From: Prevotella aff. ruminicola Tc2-24
GTDB lineage: Bacteria; Bacteroidota; Bacteroidia; Bacteroidales; Bacteroidaceae
DNA: 64,000 nt
Assembly (NCBI RefSeq): GCF_900110895.1
Contig: NZ_FOIQ01000002.1
Coordinates: 125,810 to 189,809, forward strand
Reading direction: 5' to 3'
The stretch's first letter is position 1. The number at the start of each line of letters is the position of its first letter. Below are positions 7,947-17,279 of the stretch, piece by piece. The position numbers and the translations under genes are program-made. Under the pieces are notes generated by a model, which was not told the origin of the DNA, did not search any database, and was given only the letters and a program-made list of their open reading frames with translations.

Positions 7947-9206
7947 CTACCATTTGTCATGGGTACGGATATCATCGGACCAACGGTGATCCTTAGGGAA
8001 CGGCTGTCCTCCCCATGCCTTCACTTGCGTCCAGGGCTCGGGGGCATCGGTCCAGAAAGGATGGTCGGCAGGCAGTCCGAGCGGCATGAAGGCCAGACTG
8101 GTCATATAGAGCGAGCCGTTGTTCGTGTACCAGTCGGCGATGTCGGGCTGTGAGCCACAGAAGCCGATGGTCAGATAACCACCCTCATTGAAGTTCTTAG
8201 GGATATCGAACATCCGATGGAACACCTTCGTGAGAGCCGCACGTACTTGTCCGTTGGAAAGCTCTGCCGGCAGTGTCTGGTACCATGCCATCAGTGCCAG
8301 AGGCTGCATGACTGCCATCCTGTAGGGTATCGATCGACCGACGACGGGGAATGTTCCCTCCGGGGAGATGAACCGCTCCAGGATAATCGCGAACTTCTGA
8401 GCCCGCTTCAGGGCACGGTCATGGTATTTCTGATAGTCGAGACGGGTATTCGCCTTGGCATCGACCATGGCCTGCAGCGTCTCCAGATACATGGCATGGA
8501 ACACATAACTGCTATAGTAGTCGAAGGCGAAGACGGGACCGTCGGCATACCAGCCGTCGCCCACATACCACTCCTCGACCTTCCGGCAGGCGGTGTTCAC
8601 ACGGAACTCATCATATTGGGCACCGGCCTTCGCCAACAGACTCTCGATGGTCGACGAGAAGAGGAACCAGTTGGTATAGGGCGGATCAATCTTACGCATG
8701 CCCTGGAACTCCTTGATATAACGCTGCTTGGTGACCTCGTCGAGCGGCATCCACAAGGTATCCCACGCACGGAGGAACGACTCGGCTATATAGGCTGCAT
8801 CGACAAGATTCTGTCCAGCCTTCCCCCAACAGAGGTAGTCGGGGGAATCGGGATCGACGGAGTTCTTATAAGCGGCCAAGGCCCACTCGCGGAGCTGACG
8901 GCGCTGCAGGCCCTCTGCGGTATCATCGTCGGGCAGCGTGAGCCACGGGGCGATGCCGGCCATCAAGCGACCGAATGTCTCCATATAGACGACACTGCGG
9001 TCACGGTTGTCGAACGAGGGAGAGAACTCCGTCTGCATATTCTTCTGCAGCTCTCCTTTGGCCATGTTCTCCAGCACAGGCTGTGCCATCTGATAGGCAA
9101 GACTGCACCAGTACTCGCGCTCGGTCTGCACATGCTTCGCTTTCTTAGCGGCATGTAGTGGCAGAAGCAGCACGACGGCTGCTATCAGTAGTAAGGTTCT
9201 TTTCAT
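7947..9206 (-). CDS. DUF2264 family protein (probable glycoside hydrolase, GH154-like)
   Basis: Exported (alpha/alpha)-barrel-type protein, 419 aa, with signal peptide MKRTLLLIAAVVLLLPLHA. Recognised as DUF2264 by overall pattern: an N-terminal helical region with SVVYMETFGRLMAGI, the FSSTIESLLAKAG segment, WYADGPVFAFDYYSSYVFH around residues 210-230, and EGTFPVVGRSIPYRM near residue 300. From memory, DUF2264 proteins correspond to CAZy family GH154, with beta-glucuronidase activity reported for arabinogalactan-degrading Bacteroides; this link should be verified. The start at 9206 was chosen because its ATG overlaps the preceding gene's stop in an ATGA, which suggests translational coupling. 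It is the last gene of the PUL operon. Confidence 0.82.
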   Translation of the reverse strand: MKRTLLLIAAVVLLLPLHAAKKAKHVQTEREYWCSLAYQMAQPVLENMAKGELQKNMQTEFSPSFDNRDRSVVYMETFGRLMAGIAPWLTLPDDDTAEGLQRRQLREWALAAYKNSVDPDSPDYLCWGKAGQNLVDAAYIAESFLRAWDTLWMPLDEVTKQRYIKEFQGMRKIDPPYTNWFLFSSTIESLLAKAGAQYDEFRVNTACRKVEEWYVGDGWYADGPVFAFDYYSSYVFHAMYLETLQAMVDAKANTRLDYQKYHDRALKRAQKFAIILERFISPEGTFPVVGRSIPYRMAVMQPLALMAWYQTLPAELSNGQVRAALTKVFHRMFDIPKNFNEGGYLTIGFCGSQPDIADWYTNNGSLYMTSLAFMPLGLPADHPFWTDAPEPWTQVKAWGGQPFPKDHRWSDDIRTHDKW

Positions 9207-11086
9207 TGGATCGTGTATTTGATTTGATTCTTTGTTTTCTTCGATTTCACCGTCATCACGATGCGATACATCTTCTCCCCCCACATTCCCTTTAGTAGTG
9301 GGTCGAGCAGATCGCTGATATCCTCAACGGTCACATCCAACTGACGGGTGTCGTAACGGATATGCCGGATGGCATCAGGACGGGTGGTCATCAGCATCAG
9401 TCGTGTTGGTTGGCGGTATGCGCTGAGCTCATAGTCCTCGGTGACAGAAATTCCCGATTTCATCGCCTGAACCGTACGCCTCCATGTCTTCACCATGGCC
9501 TCCTGCGGATAGGCACCGGCGATGTCGAGCGTCAGTCGACCGTTCTGGTGAGCAACCACCTTCGCCGCATAAGACCTCCCCTCTCTCTGGTCTACACCAT
9601 TGATCTGCGGCAGATTGTGATAGCCAGACTGCATCGTCCAGATATCATAGCGCCCATCACTGAAGGTCTTAGCGGTATACTCGCCCACACCGGGGTCGAT
9701 CAATAACGGCTCCTCGCCCTCCCCACCCTTTAGAGAGGTATAGACGACGAACGAGCCCACATCATTGTGGTTATGACTCTCACCGTTGTTGCCACCCTTC
9801 ATGGCAACGAAGTATGTCGGGGCCGTGGCATTCCCACTGCCACGACGGGCGGTCATGATCTGCAGATCACTGAGCCACACGTCTTTCAGCAACGGCTCAC
9901 GCGGCTTTTCCGCGATGAAATCGCGGATATGGCGTAGGAAGAAAAGCTCCCGACCGAGTGTCGGGAAGTTTCCGCTCCTGTCATAGAGGACTGCCGGATC
10001 AGTGAGCACCCCTTTGCGGTGACCCAGCCAGGCTCCGAACTCACGCATGGTCTTGTCGCCAAGAAAGAGACCGAAAGGATAAACGATGTTCACCTGTTGC
10101 ACAGCCTTGTTCTCGTGTGCATCGGCGAAGTTCACGCAGTAGTCGTTGCCGATATAAGTCTTATAGGCATAGGCGGCCATGTTTCTTATCTTACGGGCTT
10201 TCCCGTTTGCTGCTACAGGGTCACCAGAAGCCCAACCATCTATCGCCAACAGGTTCAGCACCTCGAACATGGAGGCCGCCGCCCGATCCCAATAGCCAGG
10301 ACCCTCGTCACAACCGCCATCCTCGGGATAGGCATCGATAAAGGTGTTGGTGGCTTTCCATATCTGAGCGATGGCTTCAGTCCGGCGAGCCTCATCCCTC
10401 TCGCAGAGCAACACACAGGTGAGCCAGTTGGAACAGATCCACGGGTTCCAGTTCATGCCTGCCGTCTTCCACCAGTAGTCTCTCGCAAGGGCGGGCACAA
10501 GGATGCGCCGTTCTATCTCACGGTCTAACCGCCGACAGAGGTCGGGCGAGAAGGTCTCGAACGACTTCTCAAGCATATACCTGGTCCAGGCCACCAGACT
10601 GGCTGTCTCGGCGTTGAAGAGGTCGACCTCCTGTAGCTCTGGCTGTGGAACGGCCTTGCCATAGTGAGCGGGGATGCCCCACCAAGTCTCCTCGCAGAAA
10701 CTCCCCATTCCATCGATGATGTCACGCAGAAACCGGCCGTCACCCTCCATGATCTCCGCCATGACAAGAGCCGCCAACTGACGACGCTTCTCGAAACAGA
10801 GTCCTTCGTAGTTCACCCGGTTGCCCATTGTCTTGAACTCAGCGAAGACCGTCCAAGGCAGCACCGGCCACGGTCTGCCAAGGTACTGCTCACCATACCT
10901 GATATAGCTCTGACGCATCTCCACGGGAATGGAGTCGCGCCAGAACGGGTTATCTGCCTGTGGCAAGAGTCTCGTCTGGGCACTTGTCTTTGAAACACAG
11001 AAACACAGAGATACCAAGAAGAATGTACAGAATAGGCACACTCTGCATCTCCGTATCCCTGTGTTATTCTTGAGTAAAGACATCAT
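9203..11086 (-). CDS. Heparinase II/III-like protein (probable polysaccharide lyase)
   Basis: Exported 627-aa protein with an N-terminal signal region (residues about 12-36, cleaved near TSAQT), an alpha-helical toroid domain (about 60-370, with ETWWGIPAHYG, WNPWICSNWLTCVLL and PEDGGCDEGPGYW) and a C-terminal beta-sheet domain holding HNHNDVGSF (about residues 440-448) and DPGVGEYTAKTF. That HNHNDVG motif is the hallmark of heparinase II/III-type lyases. Such enzymes cleave uronic-acid-containing chains by beta-elimination and leave a 4,5-unsaturated uronate, which is the substrate of the GH105 enzyme encoded just upstream; the pairing supports a lyase role. The exact PL family cannot be settled by eye. 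Both ends overlap neighbours by ATGA, so three genes are translationally coupled. Confidence 0.82.
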   Translation of the reverse strand: MMSLLKNNTGIRRCRVCLFCTFFLVSLCFCVSKTSAQTRLLPQADNPFWRDSIPVEMRQSYIRYGEQYLGRPWPVLPWTVFAEFKTMGNRVNYEGLCFEKRRQLAALVMAEIMEGDGRFLRDIIDGMGSFCEETWWGIPAHYGKAVPQPELQEVDLFNAETASLVAWTRYMLEKSFETFSPDLCRRLDREIERRILVPALARDYWWKTAGMNWNPWICSNWLTCVLLCERDEARRTEAIAQIWKATNTFIDAYPEDGGCDEGPGYWDRAAASMFEVLNLLAIDGWASGDPVAANGKARKIRNMAAYAYKTYIGNDYCVNFADAHENKAVQQVNIVYPFGLFLGDKTMREFGAWLGHRKGVLTDPAVLYDRSGNFPTLGRELFFLRHIRDFIAEKPREPLLKDVWLSDLQIMTARRGSGNATAPTYFVAMKGGNNGESHNHNDVGSFVVYTSLKGGEGEEPLLIDPGVGEYTAKTFSDGRYDIWTMQSGYHNLPQINGVDQREGRSYAAKVVAHQNGRLTLDIAGAYPQEAMVKTWRRTVQAMKSGISVTEDYELSAYRQPTRLMLMTTRPDAIRHIRYDTRQLDVTVEDISDLLDPLLKGMWGEKMYRIVMTVKSKKTKNQIKYTIQ

Positions 11087-12231
11087 CGACTGATATATCT
11101 CGTATATTCACATGCTGCCAACAGGAAAGCACCGACACCGAAATTCTGCTGCGAGTCGGCGTTGATGACCTGTCCGGGAATGGCACGGTCGCCGATAGGC
11201 TGCACATAGCCGATCTTCCCGTCGTGCTGCAGAGCCGTCTCCGTCAGATATCTCCAGGCTCTCTCTATCACCGGAGCGAACTCCTTCTTCTGGAGATAGC
11301 CGTGGTTCACACCCCAGAGCAGACCATAGCAGAAGAACGCCGTACCAGAGGTCTCAGGACCGGGAGCCTGACGAGGATCCATCATCGAACGGGTCCAGTA
11401 GCCCTGCGGCTGCTGCAGCTTGGCCACCGTCCGAGCCATACGTGTGAACTTCTCTACGAAGAACGGCTGACGGACATAGGTCTCAGGCATATCCTGCAGC
11501 ACCTTAGCCAGTCCGGCGAGCACCCATCCGTCGCCACGCGCCCAGAAATCCTTCTTACCGGCTTCGGTCTTATGCTGCGGATAGACATACCGGCCGTCGC
11601 GGTAGTACAGGCCCGTCTCTGCATCCAGCATGATACTGTCGCTGTAGAGGATGTTCTCGTAGAGCTTACGGAGATACTTGGTGTCACCCGTCAGACGATA
11701 CATCTTCGTCATCACAGGCATCACCATATAGAGGGCATCGGCCCACCACCAGTAATCGTGCACCTTCGAGTCGGCCTCATAGCCCATCACCTCCTTGGCA
11801 CGAGCCACCTTCTTCTCGTCTTTGGAGAGGTTATAGAGATCGATATACGTCTGGAAGCATATCTGCCAGTCGCCGAAGAGCACGTAGTCCTGTCCTTCGC
11901 CATACTGTTTGTATTTCCAGTTGGCAGGATCAGGTTCGGCAGCACCTTTCCACTGGTTGTGCTCCGCCCAACGGACGCTGTAGTCGAGCATCTGCTGATC
12001 CTTCAGCAACTTGTAGACCTCCATATTCCCTGTATGGTAGGCAGCATTGTCCCAGAAAGAGCGGACCTCCGCCGGATTATTCGTCTGCCAGTAGGTGTTC
12101 ACCTTCCGGATGACATCCTTCACCTCGTCGACCGTCCATACCTTGCTCTGAGAAGATAAAGGCCGACGGGCATAGCCCGGGGATAGCGCCAGTACAGAAA
12201 ACAATGCAGTAATATATAATAATTTCCTCAT
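11083..12231 (-). CDS. Unsaturated glucuronyl/rhamnogalacturonyl hydrolase (GH105/GH88 type)
   Basis: Exported (alpha/alpha)6-barrel hydrolase, 382 aa, with signal peptide ending near GYARR. Family landmarks are WQTNNPAEVRSFWDNAAYHTG near residue 50, DDAL-region equivalents in HDYWWWADALYMVMPVM (about 158-175), WARGDGWVLAGLAKVL (about 232-247) and PETSGTAFFCYGLLWGV (about 293-310). The family removes 4,5-unsaturated uronic acids left by lyases through hydration. The lyase-like gene follows directly with a 4-base ATGA overlap. A -7 box at 12260-12267 and a terminator at 12313-12346 separate it from susD, so it can be transcribed apart from susCD. Confidence 0.9.
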   Translation of the reverse strand: MRKLLYITALFSVLALSPGYARRPLSSQSKVWTVDEVKDVIRKVNTYWQTNNPAEVRSFWDNAAYHTGNMEVYKLLKDQQMLDYSVRWAEHNQWKGAAEPDPANWKYKQYGEGQDYVLFGDWQICFQTYIDLYNLSKDEKKVARAKEVMGYEADSKVHDYWWWADALYMVMPVMTKMYRLTGDTKYLRKLYENILYSDSIMLDAETGLYYRDGRYVYPQHKTEAGKKDFWARGDGWVLAGLAKVLQDMPETYVRQPFFVEKFTRMARTVAKLQQPQGYWTRSMMDPRQAPGPETSGTAFFCYGLLWGVNHGYLQKKEFAPVIERAWRYLTETALQHDGKIGYVQPIGDRAIPGQVINADSQQNFGVGAFLLAACEYTRYISR

Positions 12232-12259
12232 TTCTGTTATGATTAATGTCTAGTCTCTG

Positions 12260-12267
12260 CAAATATA
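12260..12267 (-). promoter_or_regulatory. -7 box of the GH105-lyase-DUF2264 operon
   Basis: CAAATATA on the plus strand reads TATATTTG on the minus strand, 28 bases before the GH105 start. No -33 TTTG at the usual spacing. Confidence 0.55.
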
Positions 12268-12312
12268 CAAATAATCTGCAGAAAAAACGTGTCATCAGAA
12301 AACTGTTTCCTT

Positions 12313-12346
12313 AAAAAGGGACAGTCTACATCACGCAGACTGTCCC
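12313..12346 (-). terminator. Intrinsic terminator after the first susD
   Basis: GGGACAGTCT (12318-12327) and AGACTGTCCC (12337-12346) form a perfect 10-bp stem that runs into TTTTT on the minus strand. It would reduce read-through from susCD into the enzyme genes. Confidence 0.85.
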
Positions 12347-12402
12347 TCAGCCTTAGAAATGCTAACTAATAACCTAATTATGTATGAACTTAATGTATAT
12401 GC

Positions 12403-14079
12403 TTAATAGCCGGGATTCTGCTCCAGCACAGCATCCTTGTTCAGCTGGATCTCTGACAGAGGTATCGGCAGCAGGGTGTGCGTGGCGGGATCGAAGCCGC
12501 TGATAGCCTTGCTCGGTGTGGTCTCTGCCCATTCCGGTTTCATCATCATCTGAACACGCTCGGCCAACTTACCTGTGCGACAGAGGGTGTAACGACGGTT
12601 CTCCTCACCAACCAACTCACGGATGCGCTCGTCGAGCAGGAAGTCCATCGTCATCTGTGCAGCAGTCACCTTACCAGCCTCAGCCTTGCCAGTCTCTGCA
12701 CGATAGGTCTTGAAGGCACGGTCGCGCAGCACATTGATGTCCTCAGCAGCACCAGCGGTATTGTTCTGCTGGATACGAGCCTCGGCACGGAGCAGATAAG
12801 CATCGGCAAGACGCATCAGAGGCCAGTCCTTGATCAACGACCATCCGAAGTCGTCGGTCTCATCATAGCCACCCCACTTGGTAGTGTGCGGGTACATCAC
12901 AGCAAGCGTGTCACCCACCGTCCAGTAGATACGGTCACCGGTCTTGATCGTCACCTTGGTAGCACCTGGTGTATCGTCGCTGACCCTGAATCCATCCAGC
13001 ACCGAGATCTCCTTGTTGATGTCAGGCTTGTTGCAATAGAGGATACGACGGATGTTATGGTTCGAGTTGCGGATATCGCCCTCTTCCCAGATACCATACT
13101 TCACATAGTTGCTCAGGCGCAGACGACCGTTACCACGTCCACCGATAGAGTCGGCGTTCTGCATGAAGTCTGTCAGCTTATGGAAGCCCGGTACCCAGTT
13201 ACGACGCTGCTGCGGCGCATTGATGGTACCACCGGTCACGTCGCGCTCATACTCCATCTGGAAGACCCAGATACCTTCGGTGTTACCCTCAGAGCGGCGC
13301 TGGTTATGCCAGCGGAACATATCGCTGTAGTAGTCACCAGCATCAGCGAGATGCTTACCGTAGCGAGCCTGAATAAGCTTGTAGTTACCACTGTTGATGG
13401 TAGCCGACACGGCAGCCTCGGCCTCAGCAGCCTTACCCATGCGGAGGAAAGCCTCACCGGCCAGGATGCGGGCACAGTCCTTATTGATGCGGTTCTGTGT
13501 CTTGGTCTTGTCGACCTCCGGCAAGTTGTTCATCGCATCGATCAAGTCGGCATAGATGACAGCATCCACCTCGGCCACGGCATTACGGGTAAAGTCGGTA
13601 CGCGGCTCTGCCTTGCTCTCAGTGAGCAGGGGCACCGGTCCCCACAGGGTCACGAGCATATTATAGCTGTAAGCACGGAAGAACTCCGCCTCTGCCTTTG
13701 CAGCCGCATCCACATCTTCAGTGTTAATGATGATATTCGCACTGTTGATGATGCTGTAGAGCGAGTTCCACAACTTGCTGACACCACTGTTCTCAGCATT
13801 CAGGGAACCGTACTGATAGAAAGGCACCTCTACGCCCTGTGTATCACCAGGGGCACCGACGTCTGTTCCGTCCTGCCAGCAGCCGGCAAAGCCCTGTTGG
13901 TCGCTCCAACCCCAGAGGTCGGCATATTTGTAATGCAGACCGATGACCTTTGCCTCGACATCGGACACATCTGTACCATATTTCGAGAACATCTTCTCGT
14001 CCAGATAGCTGTCGCTGCAGGAAGCCAAAGCCAGGGTGCTGACAGCTAGAACCGAATATATTGTATTTCTTAGTTTCAT
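12403..14079 (-). CDS. SusD/RagB family glycan-binding lipoprotein (PUL 1)
   Basis: Outer-membrane lipoprotein of 558 aa that caps the SusC channel and binds oligosaccharide. The signal peptide ends in a lipobox with Cys21 (LALASC). The family's helical TPR-like core is seen in FFRAYSYNMLVTLWGPVPLLTE (about residues 133-154), and the C-terminal half carries WPLMRLADAYLLRAEARI, DFLLDERIRELVGEENRRYTLCR and the final LLPIPLSEIQLN...LEQNPGY. It follows susC after 14 bases. Aromatic residues for glycan contact cannot be assigned without a structure. Confidence 0.97.
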   Translation of the reverse strand: MKLRNTIYSVLAVSTLALASCSDSYLDEKMFSKYGTDVSDVEAKVIGLHYKYADLWGWSDQQGFAGCWQDGTDVGAPGDTQGVEVPFYQYGSLNAENSGVSKLWNSLYSIINSANIIINTEDVDAAAKAEAEFFRAYSYNMLVTLWGPVPLLTESKAEPRTDFTRNAVAEVDAVIYADLIDAMNNLPEVDKTKTQNRINKDCARILAGEAFLRMGKAAEAEAAVSATINSGNYKLIQARYGKHLADAGDYYSDMFRWHNQRRSEGNTEGIWVFQMEYERDVTGGTINAPQQRRNWVPGFHKLTDFMQNADSIGGRGNGRLRLSNYVKYGIWEEGDIRNSNHNIRRILYCNKPDINKEISVLDGFRVSDDTPGATKVTIKTGDRIYWTVGDTLAVMYPHTTKWGGYDETDDFGWSLIKDWPLMRLADAYLLRAEARIQQNNTAGAAEDINVLRDRAFKTYRAETGKAEAGKVTAAQMTMDFLLDERIRELVGEENRRYTLCRTGKLAERVQMMMKPEWAETTPSKAISGFDPATHTLLPIPLSEIQLNKDAVLEQNPGY

Positions 14080-14093
14080 AATTGTAGCGTTTT

Positions 14094-17000
14094 TTAGAAT
14101 GTGACGTTAAGACCGAATACAAAGCTCTTGGTCATAGGATAGTTGTTCTCATAACCGCTCCATCCGCGCTGGGTAATATTTGCCTCGGGATCCCATCCCT
14201 TCCAACTGGTGAAGGTATAAAGGTTACGACCACTGACATATGCTGTCAGAGCGTTGATATGGAGAGCATTGGTGACTACTGCCGGGAACACGTAGCTCAG
14301 CGTCACGTCCTTGATACGGGTGTAGCTGGCATTACGTGGGAAGCCATAGCCCCAACGGTTAGAGGTCTTGCTCAGTGAACGGTATTCGTTACTGCGGTTC
14401 TCGGCGGTCCAGTAGCCCACCTCGGTGGTTGAGTTACGACGGCCCTGCTCGTCGGCAGCCATTGCCAACAGTGAGTTGTTGCGCTTCAGTCCCTGAGCAG
14501 TCTGGATAAAGACACTCAGAGTGAATCCCTTGTAAGTGATCGTGTTCGTCAGACCGGCAGTCCACTTCGGAGTGGTCTGTCCCTGGATGGTCTTGTCGCC
14601 CTCCGGTGTAATCTTGTGGTCACCATCGATGTCGCGAAGCTTCACGTCACCGGGCTGTGCCTGCGGATCCTGGTTGAGGTGGTCGCCACGCTCAATCTCG
14701 TCCTCCTGCCAGATTCCCTCCATCTCGTAATCGTAGATCACGCCGATAGGTTGTCCGATAAACCAACGGTTGCCGATATCGTCCTTTCCATCACCATAGA
14801 GGTCCTTGATCTTGTTCTGGTTCCACGACCATACAAGCGATGTGCCCCATGTGAAGTCCTTCGTCACGATGTTCTTAGAGTTAATCGTCACCTCCAGACC
14901 CTTGTTGGCGGTCTTACCCATATTCATAAACACATCCGAGAAACCGGAGATCTTCGGCAGATTACGCTTCAGAAGAAGATCGTAGGTTCTAGAAGTGTAG
15001 AAATCAATGTTACCATTGATGCGGTTGTTTAAGATGCCGAAGTCAACACCGACATTAAACACCTTGGTAGATTCCCAACTCAGACCAGCGTTACCCATGC
15101 GAGCATTCGGATAGAGAGCGGTAGAAGACGACCCATCCATCGTAATGGGCTTATTATCCATCTTAGCAAGGGTCTCATATACGCCAATTGCCTCATTTCC
15201 AGTCTTACCGTAAGAAAGACGCAACTTCAGATTGTTCAGCCAGTCAACGTTCGACATAAACTTCTCGTTGGCGATGTTCCAACCAACAGCCACTGAGGGG
15301 AAAGTTCCATACTTGATGTTATCACCGAACACGGAAGAACCGTCACGGCGTGCTGTGATAGAGAACAGGTAACGGCTGTCGTACGAATAGTTCAGACGAC
15401 CCATCTGCGAAACAGTCGAATACAAATCTGTGTAAGAACCTGCTGTCTGTGTGCTACCGCCACCGAGGTTGTGCCAGAGCAGTTCATCGTTAATAAACAC
15501 ACTGGCAGTCGCCTTATTCTCATGGTACTTCTTACGTGAAGAAGCATAAAGCAGGGTTACATCGAAATGGTGCTTCTGGATATCCTTAGCATAGGTCAGA
15601 ATATTCTCTACCGTGCGGTTTTGAGTCTCTGCATTATAAACATAACCATAACCACCAGCATTGTTATACTGAGCCACACCATTATAGTAATCCTCACGTC
15701 TAGGAATATACGCATAGCCGACATTAAATTTATAGCGAAGTCCTGCCAGTGGTTTCCAGACATTCTCGAAGTTAATCTCTGCGTAAGCATTCAGATTTAT
15801 ATTCCAACGACGACGCTCATGATCCTGATCGATATACTGCATCGGGTTAAAGAAGAGGGTCTCGGAGTACATCGGATATTGTACATAATTGCCTTCGTCA
15901 TCCTTAACCTTGGCATAGGGTGACATGGCCTCAGCCATCAGGAAGTTCACACGACCACCGTCGCGATTGTGCGATACAATATAGCTGTTGGTACCAACCT
16001 TCATATAATCGGTTACATCAACATCGATATTCGTACGCAAAGAGTAGCGCTTATAGTTAAAGCCCTTCAGCACACCCTTCTGATCCATATAGTCGCCCGA
16101 GACATAATAGGTAACTTTCTTGGCTCCGCCTCTTATGGTAACATTATGATCTTGGATAATACCAGTCTGAGAGGCAATATCATACACCCAGTCGTTTTCA
16201 ATACCTGCGGCCTGGTTCTCGGCCTCGTTGGCGTACTTCACATAATCATTATACATGGTCTCACCAGCATTCTGGGCCACATAGTCCTTATAGCGCTGGG
16301 TGATCTGTGCACCATTGGCAAACTTCAGTTTCTTGGCAAAATCCTCAATACCCAGATAACCGTTGTAGCTGATGGTGGGTTTCTCATCCTTACCACGCTT
16401 GGTCGTAATGAGAATAACACCGTTGGAACCGTTGGTACCATAGATAGCGGTGGCAGTTGCATCCTTCAGGATCTCTATCGACTCGATATCGTTGGGGTTG
16501 ATATCGTTGAGCGAACCATCATTCTTCGTCATGGGAATACCATCAACAACAACATAAGGAGTAGAGTTCGCTCCAATAGAGTTTTGTCCACGGACTAACG
16601 CAGAAGGACCATCGCCTGGGATGGAACTGCCCTGCGTGATAGTCACACCGGCAACAGCACCCTGAACGGCCTGCAGCACGTTGGTCACTGGCAGCTTGCT
16701 CAGACGATCCTTATTAACAGAGGTGACAGAACCGGTCACGTCCGACTTCTTCTGCACACCATAACCGACAACCACCACCTCATCGAGAGCCGTCTCATCT
16801 TCCTCAATCGTGATATTCAAGGTCTGTCCGACAGTGAAAGGCACTTCCTTTGTCAGATAACCGATGTAAGAGACAACGAGTGTTCCCGAACCTTGTACGT
16901 CCACAGCGAAGTTTCCGTTGAAATCGGTTACAGTACCTGCCTTTGAATTCTTGACCTTCACAGTGGCACCGATGACGCCCTCACCGTTCTTGTCTACAAC

Positions 17001-17144
17001 CTGACCTTTCACGACTCCAGTCTGCTGGACGGTCTGAACGGCCTGTGCTGCCATAGTTGGCAATGGAATGGCAATCATTCCTGCAGCCAACACCATCACG
17101 AAACATCGTTTACGAAATGGAATAGTTAGATTAGCATACTTCAT
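14094..17144 (-). CDS. SusC/RagA family TonB-linked outer-membrane transporter (PUL 1)
   Basis: TonB-dependent glycan importer, 1016 aa. Signal peptide to about residue 35 (PLPTMAAQA), a carboxypeptidase-regulatory-like domain (about 43-125, VVKGQVVDKNGEGVIGATVKVK), the TonB-box region with DEVVVVGYG (about 128-137), the plug (to about 250, with the SusC signature ILKDATATAIYGTNGSNGVILITTKRG), and a 22-strand-type barrel ending SFVFGLNVTF. It imports large oligosaccharides with its SusD partner, powered by TonB-ExbBD. The GH43 gene lies 135 bases upstream. A hairpin without a T-run (17249-17270) lies in that gap, and no textbook promoter is visible there. Confidence 0.97.
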   Translation of the reverse strand: MKYANLTIPFRKRCFVMVLAAGMIAIPLPTMAAQAVQTVQQTGVVKGQVVDKNGEGVIGATVKVKNSKAGTVTDFNGNFAVDVQGSGTLVVSYIGYLTKEVPFTVGQTLNITIEEDETALDEVVVVGYGVQKKSDVTGSVTSVNKDRLSKLPVTNVLQAVQGAVAGVTITQGSSIPGDGPSALVRGQNSIGANSTPYVVVDGIPMTKNDGSLNDINPNDIESIEILKDATATAIYGTNGSNGVILITTKRGKDEKPTISYNGYLGIEDFAKKLKFANGAQITQRYKDYVAQNAGETMYNDYVKYANEAENQAAGIENDWVYDIASQTGIIQDHNVTIRGGAKKVTYYVSGDYMDQKGVLKGFNYKRYSLRTNIDVDVTDYMKVGTNSYIVSHNRDGGRVNFLMAEAMSPYAKVKDDEGNYVQYPMYSETLFFNPMQYIDQDHERRRWNINLNAYAEINFENVWKPLAGLRYKFNVGYAYIPRREDYYNGVAQYNNAGGYGYVYNAETQNRTVENILTYAKDIQKHHFDVTLLYASSRKKYHENKATASVFINDELLWHNLGGGSTQTAGSYTDLYSTVSQMGRLNYSYDSRYLFSITARRDGSSVFGDNIKYGTFPSVAVGWNIANEKFMSNVDWLNNLKLRLSYGKTGNEAIGVYETLAKMDNKPITMDGSSSTALYPNARMGNAGLSWESTKVFNVGVDFGILNNRINGNIDFYTSRTYDLLLKRNLPKISGFSDVFMNMGKTANKGLEVTINSKNIVTKDFTWGTSLVWSWNQNKIKDLYGDGKDDIGNRWFIGQPIGVIYDYEMEGIWQEDEIERGDHLNQDPQAQPGDVKLRDIDGDHKITPEGDKTIQGQTTPKWTAGLTNTITYKGFTLSVFIQTAQGLKRNNSLLAMAADEQGRRNSTTEVGYWTAENRSNEYRSLSKTSNRWGYGFPRNASYTRIKDVTLSYVFPAVVTNALHINALTAYVSGRNLYTFTSWKGWDPEANITQRGWSGYENNYPMTKSFVFGLNVTF

Positions 17145-17279
17145 TTGATAATGTTTTTAAGTTTTATTATTAGTTGAATGATAGTTCTTCTTGCGTGTAC
17201 AATGATGCTCTTGCTTGCAAAATTCGGAAATAATTCACGAAGCGGCGTCTCCTCATTGTGATTTGAGGAGTACAAATCG

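Noticed and set aside
8217..9158. 313-codon open frame on the plus strand
   Set aside because: Antisense to the DUF2264 gene, with shadow-like composition and no promoter or family resemblance.
11224..12159. 311-codon open frame on the plus strand
   Set aside because: Antisense to the GH105 gene; the composition (many Leu, His, Arg) mirrors the opposite strand.
12478..14049. 523-codon open frame on the plus strand
   Set aside because: It is wholly antisense to susD, whose family is certain; the translation is rich in His, Thr and Val in the way of a shadow frame and has no recognisable domain.
17249..17270. Hairpin between GH43 and susC as a terminator
   Set aside because: A 7-bp stem CTCCTCA/TGAGGAG is present but no T-run follows on the minus strand.
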